Program-made: the position numbers and the translations under genes | Part shown: one piece after another, positions 1-13,494 of the stretch | Position numbering within the stretch: position 1 is the first letter of the stretch | How the letters are laid out: each line of letters starts with the position of its first letter | The notes under the pieces: generated by a model | What the model was told of the DNA's origin: nothing | The model's input: only the letters and a program-made list of their open reading frames with translations | Database searches by the model: none | DNA from: Scortum barcoo | Taxonomy: Eukaryota > Chordata > Actinopteri > Centrarchiformes > Terapontidae | DNA: 64,000 nt | Direction: 5' to 3' | NCBI GenBank assembly: GCA_023238725.1 | Contig: CM041541.1 | Coordinates: 9,262,044-9,326,043, forward strand

Positions 1-3000
1 GTTTGTGGATCATCAGTAACGTTACAACAGAACAAAAGGCATCAACGGCACTGTGGTTTCATTAAGCGTCTTTATTCAGTGCAGAAACAACAGAAACCTA
101 ACTATGGAGTTGTTCATTGAATTTGTATTCTTGAACGACGGAGATTGACAGCAGTGGAAAAATTAAATGGTAATGAAATGCAACACAGCCTCGACTCATG
201 AAGGTACCACAGTGACGGGAAAACTCTCCATCAAAAATGTAACGAAACAGTGCAGGAAACTAAAGATTGTCCTTGACTTTTCCAAGACAGCACACTGATG
301 TCTCTGTCCTCTACTCAAATTATGTTCAAATTACGTTATCCTGACTGCTAAATCCAAAATCTTCTGAAACTAAAAGGGAAAAAAATATATATACTTACAG
401 ACGTAATAAAATCTTCACTGGACTTCAGAGGGAAAATAGGCTATTTTCAGTCTGCATTCTTTATTTCACTGTGATGTGTTGAGTCTCGTGCATCTAAAAC
501 CCAAAAGATTATTAAAAAATAATGTGAATGTGTTTTACAAAGTCACTTATAAAAATCTAAATCATGTTTGCTGATTGCATTCGCAAATCAGAGCAACTCT
601 GGAGAAGCGTTGGTGATCTCACTGGACTGATTCACGTCTGTGACATTTAAAAGGAAATTTGACTTTCACCCACATCCTGACTGGGATAAAATAAGACTGT
701 GTGTAATGTGTGTGTGTGTGTGTGTGTGTGCTGGGATTTACCTACTCCTTCACTGGAGGCAGCGAACAAACGGGACCTACAAGAGAGGAGAAGGAAGACT
801 ATTTAAAACTCAGATTTTATAACACCGAGCACACAGTTAAAAGTGACTCGTCATGTTACGTGATGGAGCCTCAGCAGACTGGTAAAATGATGATGTTTGT
901 TGGTTTGATCTAAATACATCTCAGCAGGCAAAATCACCTGTCCGATATTTTAAATGTCTGGACTATTAAGGCTTTTTCACCTTGGATATTAAATAAATGA
1001 ACACCATGTTATAGACAAATGTTTGCATCTGAAAGGAAAAACACTGATTTCTGGGAACTAGTGGAGCAACAACGAATGAAGGAAAAGGCGTGACGTCGAT
1101 AACATGATAAGTGTAGGTCTCCAAATTATGATACTTCAATAAACATTACTAAATGTTTGTCTGATACAACGAAATGGTTAAAAAATACAGCAATGAACCC
1201 ACAAAAGCTTTACACAACCTAAAATATCAAACAGTTTTTATCTGGTTCCTATTTTATACATCATTATATATCTCAGATATTGTTTTTTTTCTGACATGAC
1301 ATCCTTCAACTTTCTAAAAATGATCCACCACTTCCTCCATGATCCTTTAATATCTTCCAAATCCCAATAATCTCATCAGGGTCGCCTTTTTTTGGCTCAT
1401 TGTCCTCTCAGCCGCTTTCAGATTCCAACTAATCAGCATTAGTAAGCACTAAACTCAAAACCTAAAAGTTTTGAGGCTAAATAAAAGTGCTTACATCCTC
1501 ATAGATGAACTACAATCAAGGTCGAAATAACAGGAAAGTCTTAAATATCATGATTCTGGTGTCTAATTACTGTTTGCTGTACAGAAATCTCAAATATGAT
1601 CACTTATTTCACATACACACACACACATAGACAATACACAGCTGTTTACTCTCATTTTAATCATCCCCTCCCACATCAGGTTTGATTGACAGTTAGTATT
1701 TGCCACACACACATAGAAACAGAAATACAGCTGAGGTGTAAATGTGCAGAAGTACTGTGTGTATTTTTAAAACACAGAGAAACAAGAGAGAATAAAATGT
1801 ATGTACCTGTTATAAAACTATTCTTTAGACTCCGTGACACCTGCTCAAGGTTTATCACGTTTCAAAGATCCAGTGAAATGAAAAGAGCTTGTATGTTCGA
1901 GAGCATGTACACGAACACACACACACACCCTTTGCAAAGATGCCAGACATACACATGTACTAAAACATATGGCATGAGGCCTAAACAACAGTGTGAAGTC
2001 AATTTTTTTTCAATAGAATTTTTTCAGAATTGTCCAATATAAATGGTTAGGCTTAACGTAGGTCTAAAAAGTATTCAAACACTAATAAATCTGTCTATCA
2101 ACAGATACAAGGTTTTCTTAGGGGAATTATTTTGGGGCTGTTCATACACATTTTCAAAATTTTAAACGTTGCTTTTGCCCGATAACAATATAAAAGGTGG
2201 AATACCAAAGATATTGTTTGAATTTTTGAGGAGTACAGGACATAAAGGCTCTGCACAAAATTAAGGTTTAAAAAGAAAATTCTGGCACAGATGCCAAAAA
2301 ATTTAAATACATTTTCTTTCAAGTTTAACTTAAGTGATAGAAAACCTGATACAGCTGCGTGTGAAGCTGCAACTCAGCTGACAAACATATTGCAAAATTT
2401 CCATTTCAGATGGAGTTGAGTTGCATAGTTGGTTTTACAGTGTGCCATCTAAGGTAAATTACAAATGAGAATACAAACATTTCTGGGTCAGAGTGGAGCT
2501 GTGAGTATAAAAATGTATATACAACATTCAAACATAAGAAGAAGGTTAAGTACTTGGGAGTCAGGGGGATAAAAGAAGTTACTTAACAGGATCTAATTTA
2601 TTTACTGTCCAGTTTATGGAGAAAATGACACCATTCTTTCAAATCACAAAGAAACACAACTTCCTAAAAATGTTTTATTTCTCTTAACCATCAAATACAG
2701 GATGCACCGAAGCTGCAGAAACATTCACTCACTGTGTGATTGAACACCTGATTAGTTAAGAGTCACAGTACGTTTAAAGGGAGGACAAAAACATCTATGG
2801 ACTAAGACTTGCATGACTGAAAGTAGAGATTAAAAACATGGTTCACTCTGTTACTCTACTGGCGTTATTCCACTTTTCAGTCTGAAGTCAGCAACCTTGT
2901 TTAGACTCTAATCAATATTAAATCCAATTAAGCTTTTTTTTTTTCCAAGTAACACTCCCCTTCAGCAGCTTCATAAAGTGTATCCAAGACCACAGCAGCC

Positions 3001-3377
3001 ACAAAGCTGTCAAACCATCGGCCTTCTGACATGCTATGAGACAGGTTCGAACATTAATATCCGACACACATAAAAGCACAAACCGTTTCATTCTGACGAA
3101 GCATATGCTGTGAAAAATATTGCATATAAACACTGCAAATGAGTCCAGATATAAAGCATCATCCTGTAGTTATTTCAAACATAAAAACAAAAGCCCCTCA
3201 GTGACAGCTTGCATTAAGGGAAAACTTAAATAATAATAATAAAAAAAAAAAAAAAACTGTCTTCTTCAGCAAACATGTCCGAGTGACCGGGAGGGAAGCA
3301 TGTGAATGTAAAGCAGAAAAAGATATCGGGCGGTAACAAAGATCCATGAGAGCAGTGACTCCGAGATCAGAGAGAAG
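1..3377. other. no coding gene seen; possible pspc1 3' UTR and flank
   Basis: No exon with recognisable homology was found. The stretch is AT-rich. A short (TG)n run lies at about 707-730 and short CA runs near 1616 and 1917. Several reverse-strand AATAAA-type signals occur (plus-strand tttatt, for example near 69), so part of it may be 3' UTR of the minus-strand pspc1 transcript, whose stop codon is at 3378-3380. Where that transcript ends cannot be decided from sequence alone. Confidence 0.4.
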
Positions 3378-3513
3378 TTAGTATCTGCGGCGCTTGTTAT
3401 TTGGCCCGTCAAAGACTCCCCCTACTGGACTGCTGCCCTGGGAAATCCTGGGCCTGGTCCAACTTGAGGGCCCAATGGCGGCTGCTGCTGCTGTTGTTGT
3501 TATTTGTTGCTGC

Positions 3514-3547
<34 letters not shown>

Positions 3548-3629
3548 GCAGCTGTTGCTGCTTTGGGGACTCGACTTCTGGTCGGCCCCCCATCGGTCCA
3601 GTCCAGCCTGTGGGTATCTATCGTTTTCG
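3378..3629 (-). CDS. pspc1: pspc1 terminal coding exon with polyglutamine tract and reading-frame conflict
   Basis: Two reading frames each look partly right. From the acceptor at 3630 one frame gives ENDRYPQAG, which resembles the HNDRFPQ block of vertebrate PSPC1. It then runs into asparagines and stops at about 3500. The other frame gives MGGRPEVESPKQQQ, a run of about 20 glutamines, alanines, then FDGPNNKRRRY and the stop TAA at 3378-3380, but it has a TAG four codons after the acceptor. The second frame supplies the family C terminus. A one-base change between about 3590 and 3620 would reconcile the two. The phase of exon 9 is also uncertain: the donor at 4091 gives phase 0, while a second donor five bases on (4086) gives the phase that fits ENDRYPQ. 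Confidence 0.7.
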
Positions 3630-6600
3630 CTGTGGTATCATGGGGTTGGTGTAATAGAAAGCACGGGAATGGTGTGGGAGTGAAAAATAAAGTTGTATAA
3701 CGGGCATGGGAGCGTGTTGGGGGGGGGGGAGCACGAATATGTAACCAGAAAAGTTGGTGAAGGTTTTCAAAGGTCATCAGTCAGGGTTTAGTTTGATCCA
3801 AGTGTCGCCATCCAAGAGTAAAAGGGAGAGAGGTGAACCAAGCAGACAGAGGGAGAGAGGAATAAGACTATTAATTAAGTCTACAATTTTAAAATTGAAT
3901 TAGATATAAACTCTTTTAATACGGCTTCTAAAGGTAGGCTATGATCCAATTCAAACAATTACTTATTTAGAAAGACCAATTGTTTCCTTTTATTTCCTAT
4001 TTTTTAACACTTTGAAGCAATATTTCTGTGGTAATATTGAAGGTGGACTAACTGAGATACAAGCTTGATTGGTTTTTCCTGATACGTTACCATGGCTCCA
4101 TTCTCGGACATCATTGGTGTCCCCATATTTGCAGTTCCCTCTGGGCCAATGGCTCCTCCCCTTCCACTCATGCCCATCATTTGACCCGGGTTAGCACTGG
4201 GCCCCGGAGAGGCCTGGTTAAAGCCATCTACACGCAAAACAACGGAGCATTGGTATGTCATTCGGTGGGTCGGTCTGATGTGCCCAACGACCAACTGTGG
4301 TGGCTCAATGCTACGGCTAATCTCAATGACTTCAGAGTTAACGTTGGCTTTTGGTCAACAGCTAATACGCAAAGAAGGCTATCATTTCTTATTCTTTTGT
4401 TTTTTACTCTGCCACTCACTTAAAATGACCTTAACAGTACACACATTTTATCTGTTTGAAGTAAGGCCTTTATAAAACATCTATATACTCAAGAAACACC
4501 CTGTATGTTTATTTATTAAATAAATAAGACATCAACACAACCAAAAACCAACGTTAAACCAAAGAAGTCAGCAGGTGGTATGTTACGTACACATTTAAAG
4601 TCACATTTTACAGACAGGACAGAAAGAAACAGCAGATTGTGTGATTAACAGAATGGGAGGTTCTCACTTTGACACCTACAATTTGAAGCCAAGTGCCGAC
4701 ATCCACATTTTTCTCAAACTAAACCTTGGATTGCACATCACCTTAGTCATTGAAGCAGTTGTTAGAAACATAACCTTGGACTCTTTCAAAAAAGTAGTCA
4801 GACCTGCACAGACGTCACATATTCAGTCCCAATCAAACACAAACCCGGACCACAACAGAATCCTCCACAATCGTACCGATCCAGCACAAACCAGGATGGA
4901 GGAAAATAATGTTCAAGGTACAATCGGATGTTTGCACGGCATGAACAAACGAGGCAAAAAGCCTCAAGTTGGTAAACCAACTTTCTGTGGGCGGAGAGCT
5001 AAGGTCACTTTTAAATCATGCAGAACGTAGTCATGAGCATCTGAGAGGGAAAAAAAACTATTCATGTCAGCCTCTCAACTGATGCTGGAAACTATGTCGA
5101 CATCCCCTATTTTGTGACCCGAACTATAAACATATCAACAAACTATTTGCAGAACGGCTGCAAATGCAAAACTACTTGCAGTTACATCAAAATAAAATCA
5201 AAAACACAAATGTAACTGACTCAGATAGAGGCTTAACACAAATAACACAGAATATGCATGAACACTCACAGGGGTCTTTTCCCTGTTGTCAACATTGTGT
5301 GAATGCTGCTTTCTGCTGGTGGATATTTCCAGCTTCCAATTACCAATAAAAAGCCGCAGTTTTAATTTGGGAATGTACATACTTACACCATACTGTAGTT
5401 TTACAGTATTTTAATATGTAAATTTTAATCCACCAGCCTTGCCTACTTCGGCTTCACTTGATCTCACTGATAGATAATATCTAACACTAACTTTGATGAA
5501 AGTATTACGAAAATGCTCTTCAAACAAACCTAGCAACATGACTGAAATGTCCTTACTGGTAGCTCAGCAAATAAGACCATTTAACTGTACTCAAAAAACA
5601 CAACGTGTAAAATTCAAAATATAGTGTCAGTCTGTTTCCTTCCGCCTGTGTTTTATGGAAATATCATGAAAGTTCAAAACAGTTTTTACACTGGCTGAGG
5701 TGGAAAAACAGATGTAAGGAATGGAAACAGACTTAGTGAATAAATCATGATGTACATGAAGAACGACATTTAAATGTCCACTGAAGAGACAAACACATCA
5801 GATCTGTGGGGCGATGAGGAGGCTGTAGCCCTCCTCACATTAACACATAAAACAAACATTAATGCCGTATTTCCAACGTTTCCCACATAATTTTGGATAA
5901 TCATAGGTTTGACTGACGCTCTTTTAATTACATCACCTCATTATGTATTCCTCCTGTGCAATAGCTCCACCAGCTGGTTACTCTGAGGCCTGAATTGCAC
6001 TGAAGTTGTGACTCTTGCAAATCTTCTCGACCCTAAAACTAAGCCTAAAACTTTTCTATTGTTGACATTTATTCAGCAATGGTCCTAGTAACATCAATGT
6101 ATACCTAAAGGTAAATTGAGGAAAAATGGTGCATATCAATGAAAGCAAAGTGTGATCATGCAGCAAATACATCCCAAAATACATAGAACTCATGCTGGTT
6201 TTTAAGAAAGGTATTGTGAACAGAAACTTGAAGTTGCTTCCAAACTTTTGGCCTGTAGTGTACATCTACAGCACTAAAGATGCATGCGTGCACACACACT
6301 CAAAATAGAAAATACTACTGCAGACAGAACAGAGATGAAAGAAATGTGAAGATTACTCACACTTCAATTAACACACTTAAAACCAAACACTATAAATATC
6401 AATTTAAAAATAAGAGACGTGGTCGACATTCGTCCCCCGCAGACAAACACTGAGAGTAAAAAGATGCTGCTGTTTGTGCAATGAAGAAAAACACAAACAA
6501 ATCAAACACAGCAGCTTTGTTTGTAGAGGTGATGTGCAATCCGAGGCTATAACCTTTGTGTGGTGAAGATCCACCGTGAACCTCCGACAATCCGCGCCAC

Positions 6601-9600
6601 ATTAGACAGAGATAGACTTAAACATCGGTCCCCGGGCCCTCATCCTCAGCAGATCAACATGTACTTTGAGGAATACACAGTTTTCATTCCTCATCATGTT
6701 TAACATTGTCAACGTTTGTCTTTGCTTCTTATCTCCAATTGTTTCCTCTCATGATTCACCTAAAAATCATGCAAAGTGTTAAATAAGAGCTACAGCCTTT
6801 GGGACCCTTTTTGAACATGGTATACTTTAGATGAACTGAAAGGCCATTACACCTTTATCGTTGGCTTCTGAAAAGAAATATATCATTATCATTTCATATC
6901 TACAAGAAACTGAGGATGAGAGCTCAGGGACCAAATATTTCTCCAACTATGTACCCTCAGCCCAACAAATCAACCCCGCTCAGTACAGTTTATTCTGTTA
7001 GTATAGCCATTATGTTGTCATGTGGTATATGATGTTTTTACAATTGCATTGCATCCCAAGTGAATCCATTGTACACCAAAAAATGGGGGATCATGATATT
7101 ATTTTACACACTTGGGATGCAAGACAAAAAGTAACAATGATAAATGATAGTAAAGCAGTTATGATTCACTCGTCGTCACTCGATCTGCTTTTTTTTTTTT
7201 TTTTTTTTAAATCAGCCATCAGTCTTTACACAGTCATGCCCGTACCTCCCATATTAATGGCTCCACGAGGGCCCAGCTCACCCACTCTCATTTCCTGTTC
7301 CCTCTGGAAGAAGTGAAGAAGAGCCTTCAGAACGAAACTTCGCTAAAAGTACAAATCTTCAGCGGCTAGCCTACCGTGAAACACTCACTGTTAAAGTATT
7401 AGTGGCTCTTTAAAAATGATGATTATGTTTACTTATCAGTGATGGAAAAGGTGAACTTTAAGTTTAGATTTAACGTTTTCTCGCAAGCAAATATTACAAA
7501 AGAAAATAATAACAAAAGCCACACAAAACATGTTGACTCTCTGATGCAGATCCAACGTCAACATAATTAGCTATAGTTAGCAGTGCTGGACATGTGAATG
7601 ATACGAGGCGCCCAAACACACAAAAACAGAGATGCTCATTATCTGTTCATTCATTCATCAAATAACAGTTAGGGATACATTTCATTCACACACAAACTAA
7701 CACACAATCCCCTCTCTGTCACACATATAAAACACACAATGAATAAACAATAACAGATTTAAACAGACTAGGATTGAGTCTGTTTTGGGATTAAAGTTGT
7801 TTTTTAAATGAAACATTTAGATGAGGCTTAAGCCAACTCACTGAAACACATCGACATCAACAACCTGATAGTATCTTTTACAAAAAGTAGAAAGTGGGTC
7901 AATACATTTATAACCAATGTATATATTTGCATCCTGTTATTAGAAATAGTTGAAAAGCAGCTATAGGTTAGCAACTTGCAATTTGTAATATTGCAACCTC
8001 TCCCTTGTAAATGTATTATTTATGTAGTGTGGTTGCAGAATAATTTTATGTACCAAAACCACATAGCAACAGTAAAATTTGTCCCTCACATACCAAACTT
8101 CAATATAAAATCTGTTAAATTACTATAAATACTTTGATGCTCGATCTTCATATTTTTCTTGTACTTACCTGTTAAAATGGTCAAAATATAATAAGACAGG
8201 TTGTGAAATTAATATGCTGCATATTATATTATATCACTGCTGCATTAACATCAGCCTCAAGTCCCTTTATGATCTCACCGAGCAGTGACGGCTGAGCTGC
8301 AGCTAATTTAAGCACTAGATGACAGCAGATAGTATTTACATCCTGGGAGCACTTAAATGTGAAATAATTACGAGTACGATGAAGGAGTCTCTAAAATCCT
8401 GTGGTCAATTATGTACATCAACATGATTTTTGTTATTACACTATAGTAAGTATTAGTTATAGTATTTTTCTATAAATATAATCAATACACACCAACTGTA
8501 TGATGCAATAAATTAAAAAAAACAATAAAAATGAAACTTCGAATGCCTCAGAACAACATGTGGTGATTAATTAGACTAACTGTTGATGGGTTTTCAGGTT
8601 TTCCAACTACTTTGACGCTGAAAGGAAAATTTACTGACGGCGTAATGGAGTCTGGTCGTTCGTGTGTGTGTGTTATGTAAAGATGCAGACTCCAACAGGA
8701 CCTCTAAACAGAGCAAAGGATTTGAAGAGAAAAGTTATAACAAAGAAATCAACAACATATCACACTAACAGACATTCATACTGACAATTAGGTGACCTTA
8801 AATTCAAATTTAGTTTGTGATCATGTGGTAACTAAGTGAACGCTCACATTGCTTTTCACATGTACAAGAAGCTCCCCAATTCTCAACGAGTATGAAACAA
8901 TATGTATTTCAGCGAGACAGCAAAACTGTACACTGTGCTCTTATCAACACACATCAGGGTCCTTCGATTTTCTTTCCTTATTCTGTCACGATCTGTTGGA
9001 CTTTCCATTTCTACTCACATTCTCCAACCACGTCTTTTAAATAGTTTCCCTTTTAAACTGAGAGGTAAAGCAGGAAAAGGGCCTCTACAGTCTGACTTTA
9101 GATTTTTATCAATGGCTCAAAGAGGATGAATAAACTGCTGTCCCAAAATGCATAAAGATATTTGGTCCACAGCTAATCACTGACCTTATGAGTTTACATT
9201 TGTTTAATCCATTTATTTGTTTAAAGCAGGGAAACAATACAACATAAACCAACAGCCCTGCAATTATCACTTCTGTTTTGAAGCTTTCAATTTTACATTC
9301 AACATTTTGAGCCTTGCAGAGGTCATTTCTGATGTGGTATTGAGCTGAATTTCATTACACTGTCAGATACTGTGAAAAAATGAAATGAGCTTATTTTGTG
9401 CAGTTTAAAAAGAGCACCAGAGAAAAGGATCATGAAAAGAAGAGGGATTAATCTCTGATTAATTTAGTACTTAACTTACATACTATTAACTAGGGGTGCT
9501 CTGATCAATCAACCAATCGTTATCGGCTGATTATCATTCTAAATCGTTTGATTGATGGTCTCTATAAAAGGCGGATCAGAAGAGCTGATCAGATCACGCA

Positions 9601-12600
9601 AAACACGCCTGATAACTTCTCTAGATCCCTCACAGGAAAATTGTATTTAATAAACTCTGTTGCCTACCAACAAATAAACATTTGTCAACTCATGCTCTTA
9701 ATTTTAATATTTAATACTCACTGTTGTTAAGTATAGTTATATACAAAAATGATGCTACAAAACAAAGAGAATAGGTGATCAAATCGGACAATACTGCTTA
9801 AAGTATTACGTATTACTGAGAGTACAAGTGAGAGAGAATAATACCAGTGTGGGTGTTTGTCCTTTCCCATGTTTGACACAATGACCCACAGTACTGCAGC
9901 GATGTGTGACCATGGCAGCCTAACCGCAACTATTAAAGAAAGTCATGACAAATGATCTGAAAGCTGTAAAATAGCGTCACTATAGACGTTAATGAAAGCT
10001 GCAATAAGAACATTTGGAAATAAAAAAAAAACCTCTGCATGGCAACAATATTCGGTCAAGGTGTGTATCAAAGAAATAAAAACAGGATGACACTCCAGAA
10101 GATACTGTTTAAGTACGTGCACTATACAGACTGTTGAGATCCAATTCACTTTGGTTCATATTAAGTATAAAGAACTGTGTGTGCTAAAATAAGACATAGG
10201 TTTTGTGTTCATTTGTAGAATAATAAACTCAACAACTTTAGGTTCACTCCTTCATCTGTGATTCTTGATGGAAAGTGTGTGTGAGAGTATAATGTGTCAA
10301 AAGTGCGTGTGTTTGTGTGTGCTTATGTATTCCAGCCGTACTTACATTGTCCAGGTAGTTTGGTTTGAAGCCGTCCGGATGGCGCCTCATGTCCTCCTGT
10401 TCTCTGTGTCTCATCATCTCCTCCTCTCTCCGCCTCCTCTCCTCTTCGTGCCTGCAGCCAGAGGAAAGTCAAAAACAATCATCAGCTAACACAAATTTAA
10501 TACGACATAACATACATCAAACGGAGGCTCAGGAGAGGAAACGCACCTCATCTCTATCTGCTTTCGCCTCTGCAGCTCCTGGTTGCGGAGCTCCTCCAGC
10601 CTCCTCAGCTCCTCCTGACGTCTCATTAGATCTGAAAGAAGGGAGGAAGACGATGTGAGCAAGAAGGACTGACGCAGGACTCTTTTTACCTCCAGACCAT
10701 CACTAAAATGAGCCACCCCAGAAAAAATCCAACTACTTTTTGGGGTTAGTTTGGATTATATGGAGGGTGTAAGACTGTGTTTTCCTTAATGCGTCAGGAG
10801 TGTTTGACAGTGAAGACCACACAAAGTAAGTTGAAGAGAAACTTCTCCTCTTCAGTTATGTATGAAAAAAAAATTGTACTTTGTAATGTGGCAAAGCGAT
10901 ATTCACTCAATAATACAACACAAAGGAGAAAAAGTAAAGATGAATATTTCAGGTATGAAGTAGGAATATAATGATTAAAGATTTTGATTATTATAAATCC
11001 AGGTTTCACAATTATAAAATAACTTGTCACAAAAGAAATTATTTTTTAACTTAAGTATTTGGCTTCACTTGAGCACGTGAAGCTGGATGGTGATCTTAAA
11101 GATGTCATAAATTTTAACCATTAAGCAGCCATTTTTTTCAGAAAATTTTGTAGATTGGATATCTGTCGTCAACCGCCTGGCTGTTCTGTGCTCTCACACT
11201 GATGACTTTTGTTTCAGTTTTACCAGCGATCCTCAGACTTTGTTTAACATTTCTCACTGCACAACTGGTGTTCAAAAATAAAATGATGTTCCATTAAGTC
11301 CCTTTGTTGTGAGTGAGAATAGAAACGCTCAGTGCAGCTTTAGTTACATAAGGTTTTAATGCGTGGTTAATAGTGAAATCGGTTAATCGCTGCATCCCTT
11401 CTTTGAAGGCACAGCCTGAGAGTAAACAAAACATCCATAAAGATTTTCAGCAACTTTATGACAGTCAGCTGGTTGTGTTAGTTTAAAATCAAGCTCTGCA
11501 CACACAGACTGGGAATAGCCCCCACCATGTCTCATTAACATGAGCTGATGTTCGTGTTTGGCCGACTCCAGCTCGGCCTCCAGCTTCTCTTTGGCCTCTC
11601 TGATGTTCTTGTCCACCTGCTCCCTCTGCTGTTTCTCCATCTCGTGAAGAGCTTTCCAGCGAGACGAGTACTCAAACTCAAACGTGCCCGGCTGAGCGAA
11701 ATGTGGCGACTGTTCTCGCTCCCTGATGAAAGGAAAAAGAAGATAAATACAAAAATAAGCCATAACTCCAGTGGTTTTATTTACAGTGAAGAAGATTATA
11801 CATGCTTTTGCATTATAAGATGACAACAAATCCCCTCTTTTCTTACTTGTAGTACTTTGGAGTCTTCTGCAGCAACTTTTCAGGCAGTCCATCCTCGTCA
11901 TCAAAGTGCTCGGAGGGCTCCACGATGGCTGGACAAGGCGTGCTGAGAGGGAGGACAACAACATGTTAAAAGTGTGAGGAGAAAGCGCTGGTCAGTGATG
12001 TGTCCTCCTCTCACTTCACCCCCCTTACGTGGTCAGCAGCAGCGCTCCCTCCGTGCAGCGCTCCAGAGCTTTACGCGCCGCCACTTTGTTTGCAAACTCC
12101 ACGATGCCCCTCCCGGTGGGACGGCCGCGGTCATCCGTCACCACGACGGCCCGCTCCACCGGCCCAAACTGAGAAAACGCCTGCAAGAGGGACAGAAATC
12201 AGCTTTGCAACACAGGCGCTGACGGCACATTTTCCCAGAGACGCTGCGCACCTGTTCCAGCAGCTCATTGGTCACGTCACCGCGGGCAGCAGGTTGCGGA
12301 CGGTGAGCGCAGCGCCGTGCGTAGCAAAGCGGATCCTGATCGGCCGGTTGTTCATCACGGTGCCGTCCAGCTCGGCTTTGGCGATCTCCGCCAGCGTTCG
12401 GGTTTCCTGCAGGACGGAGGAGACGGTGAATCAACAAAGCATTAGAATAAAACACATTAGAATAAAATAAATATCCTCTATGACGACCAATGAAATAAAT
12501 ATCAAGATAATTTAACTTAATTAAAGCCACACTGGCAAAATTCACTTATCACAGCAGCTCAATAATAAGACAAAGTGCAAAACATAGATATAAAAATGTA

Positions 12601-13331
12601 GAAGAAATAAATAAAGATAATTACGCTATAAACATAAATACACTACACACATCCTCCATCCATACAGATCTACCAAAAAGAGTTGAATCAGTGTTATTAT
12701 CTTCTTTGTTTACATGTCACATATTATCAAACTATATAATATATTACTAGAAGAGGTAAAAAAAAAAACTTATTTGCAATGTAATGTCACATTTTAACTT
12801 CTGTAACATGGTTTTAACACAGCAGCTGTCAAAATATGGGTCATATAAGATGTGAAATATAGATAATCTGTAAAATAAAATGCTGGTGTGAAGTCAGCAG
12901 CATGTAAGGGCGCTTCAGGTGGAGTAAATCTGATGTAAACACACCAGCCGGATGAAGCCGAAGCCCCTCTCTCTGTTGATGAAAACCTCGTTGACGTCTC
13001 CGTATTTGGCGAACATGTTTTTGAAGTCCTCCTCCGGGATGTCCACCGGCAGGTTGCCCACGAACAGGCGGGACCTCTGGGTGAAGGTTTTCTCTCCGGG
13101 CTTCCTAAAGCTGGTGATGTCCAGGGTCATCTCCTCCGGGCCTCCGTCGCTTCCTCCCCCGGCTTCCCCGTCCTGCTCGGCCGCCTGAGAGAGCTCCTGC
13201 TGCGGCCCGGCCGGGCTGCCTTTGTTCGCCGGCGGCTGCTGCTCCGCGGCCGGGGAGTCGGCCCCGCGTCTGGCCGCCTGAGGAGAGCCGCCGCCCGGCG
13301 TGCTGGCTGGAGGCAGGCTCCTGTTAGCCAT
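3378..13331 (-). CDS. pspc1: paraspeckle component 1 (DBHS-family RNA-binding protein), 10 coding exons
   Basis: Nuclear RNA-binding protein of the DBHS family (PSPC1, NONO, SFPQ), which builds paraspeckles and acts in splicing and transcription. Exons by homology and phase: 12945-13331, 12252-12406, 12029-12180, 11847-11942, 11526-11722, 10547-10631, 10346-10451, 7246-7303, about 4091-4227 and 3378-3629. Exon 1 holds a proline/alanine-rich N terminus, then KPGEKTFTQRSRLFVGNLP, the start of RRM1; RRM1 and RRM2 continue through exon 3 (VVVTDDRGRPTGRGIVEFAN). The NOPS region (FAQPGTFEFEY) and the long coiled coil (REQVDKNIREAKEKLEAE, DLMRRQEELRRLEEL) follow. The C terminus has GPEGTANMGTPMM, a glutamine tract and a final NKRRRY. 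That end and the GPEG block separate PSPC1 from SFPQ (which ends KKPRF). The start is the ATG at 13329-13331. Two frame problems, in exon 2 and at the exon 9/10 boundary, are listed separately. Family certain, PSPC1 assignment strong. Confidence 0.9.
3500..3550 (-). repeat. CAA/CAG trinucleotide repeat coding polyglutamine
   Basis: On the plus strand this is a run of TTG/CTG triplets; read on the coding minus strand it is CAA/CAG and encodes the glutamine tract near the pspc1 C terminus. CAA interrupts CAG, which usually stabilises such tracts. Other frames of the same run give poly-N and poly-T and are artefacts. Confidence 0.85.
4230..7245 (-). other. pspc1 intron 8, with a Tc1-like remnant
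   Basis: About 3 kb between the exons at 7246-7303 and 4091-4227. No further exon was seen. Near 6240-6262 the sequence reads ccaaacttttggcctgtag, typical of the end of a Tc1/mariner-type element. Its matching left end was not located, so only a remnant is claimed. Confidence 0.5.
7304..10345 (-). other. pspc1 intron 7
   Basis: About 3 kb of AT-rich intron with no supported exon. Around 9490-9560 there is a segment (aggggtgctctgatcaatc) that looks like the end of a hAT-type fish element, and a GATC-rich stretch follows near 9570-9600. A complete element with both ends could not be demonstrated. Confidence 0.4.
12252..12406 (-). CDS. pspc1: pspc1 exon 2 (end of RRM1 and linker) with a 5-bp tandem duplication
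   Basis: The exon encodes ETRTLAEIAKAELDG through IRFATHGAALTVRNLLPAV, then TNELLEQ in another frame. It is 155 bases long, whereas phase 0 at both ends demands a multiple of three. The excess is five bases: the plus strand at 12271-12280 reads gtcacgtcac, a tandem copy of GTGAC on the coding strand. With one unit, NLLPAVTNELLEQ reads through. As written, translation meets TGA directly after the duplication. Confidence 0.85.
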
Positions 13332-13494
13332 CCTGAGGCGGGAGGTGGATTAAAGTGAAGTTTCGTGCGGGGAAAGAGGCTTGTGGAGACGTGACGGTGC
13401 GCACACCTCCTCCGGGTCAAAGATGGCGGAGGCTGCGTGCGCATCTCGGTCCATCCAGGAGCGTGCAGAGAAAATCCTCAGAGGGTCTGTGGGC

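Noticed and set aside
3394..3777. Open frames of poly-C, poly-V or poly-T over the trinucleotide repeat
   Set aside because: They are shadows of the CAA/CAG tract; the glutamine frame ending in NKRRRY is the one with family homology.
4641..5030. 129-residue plus-strand open frame
   Set aside because: No domain or homology recognised and it lies in a pspc1 intron on the opposite strand.
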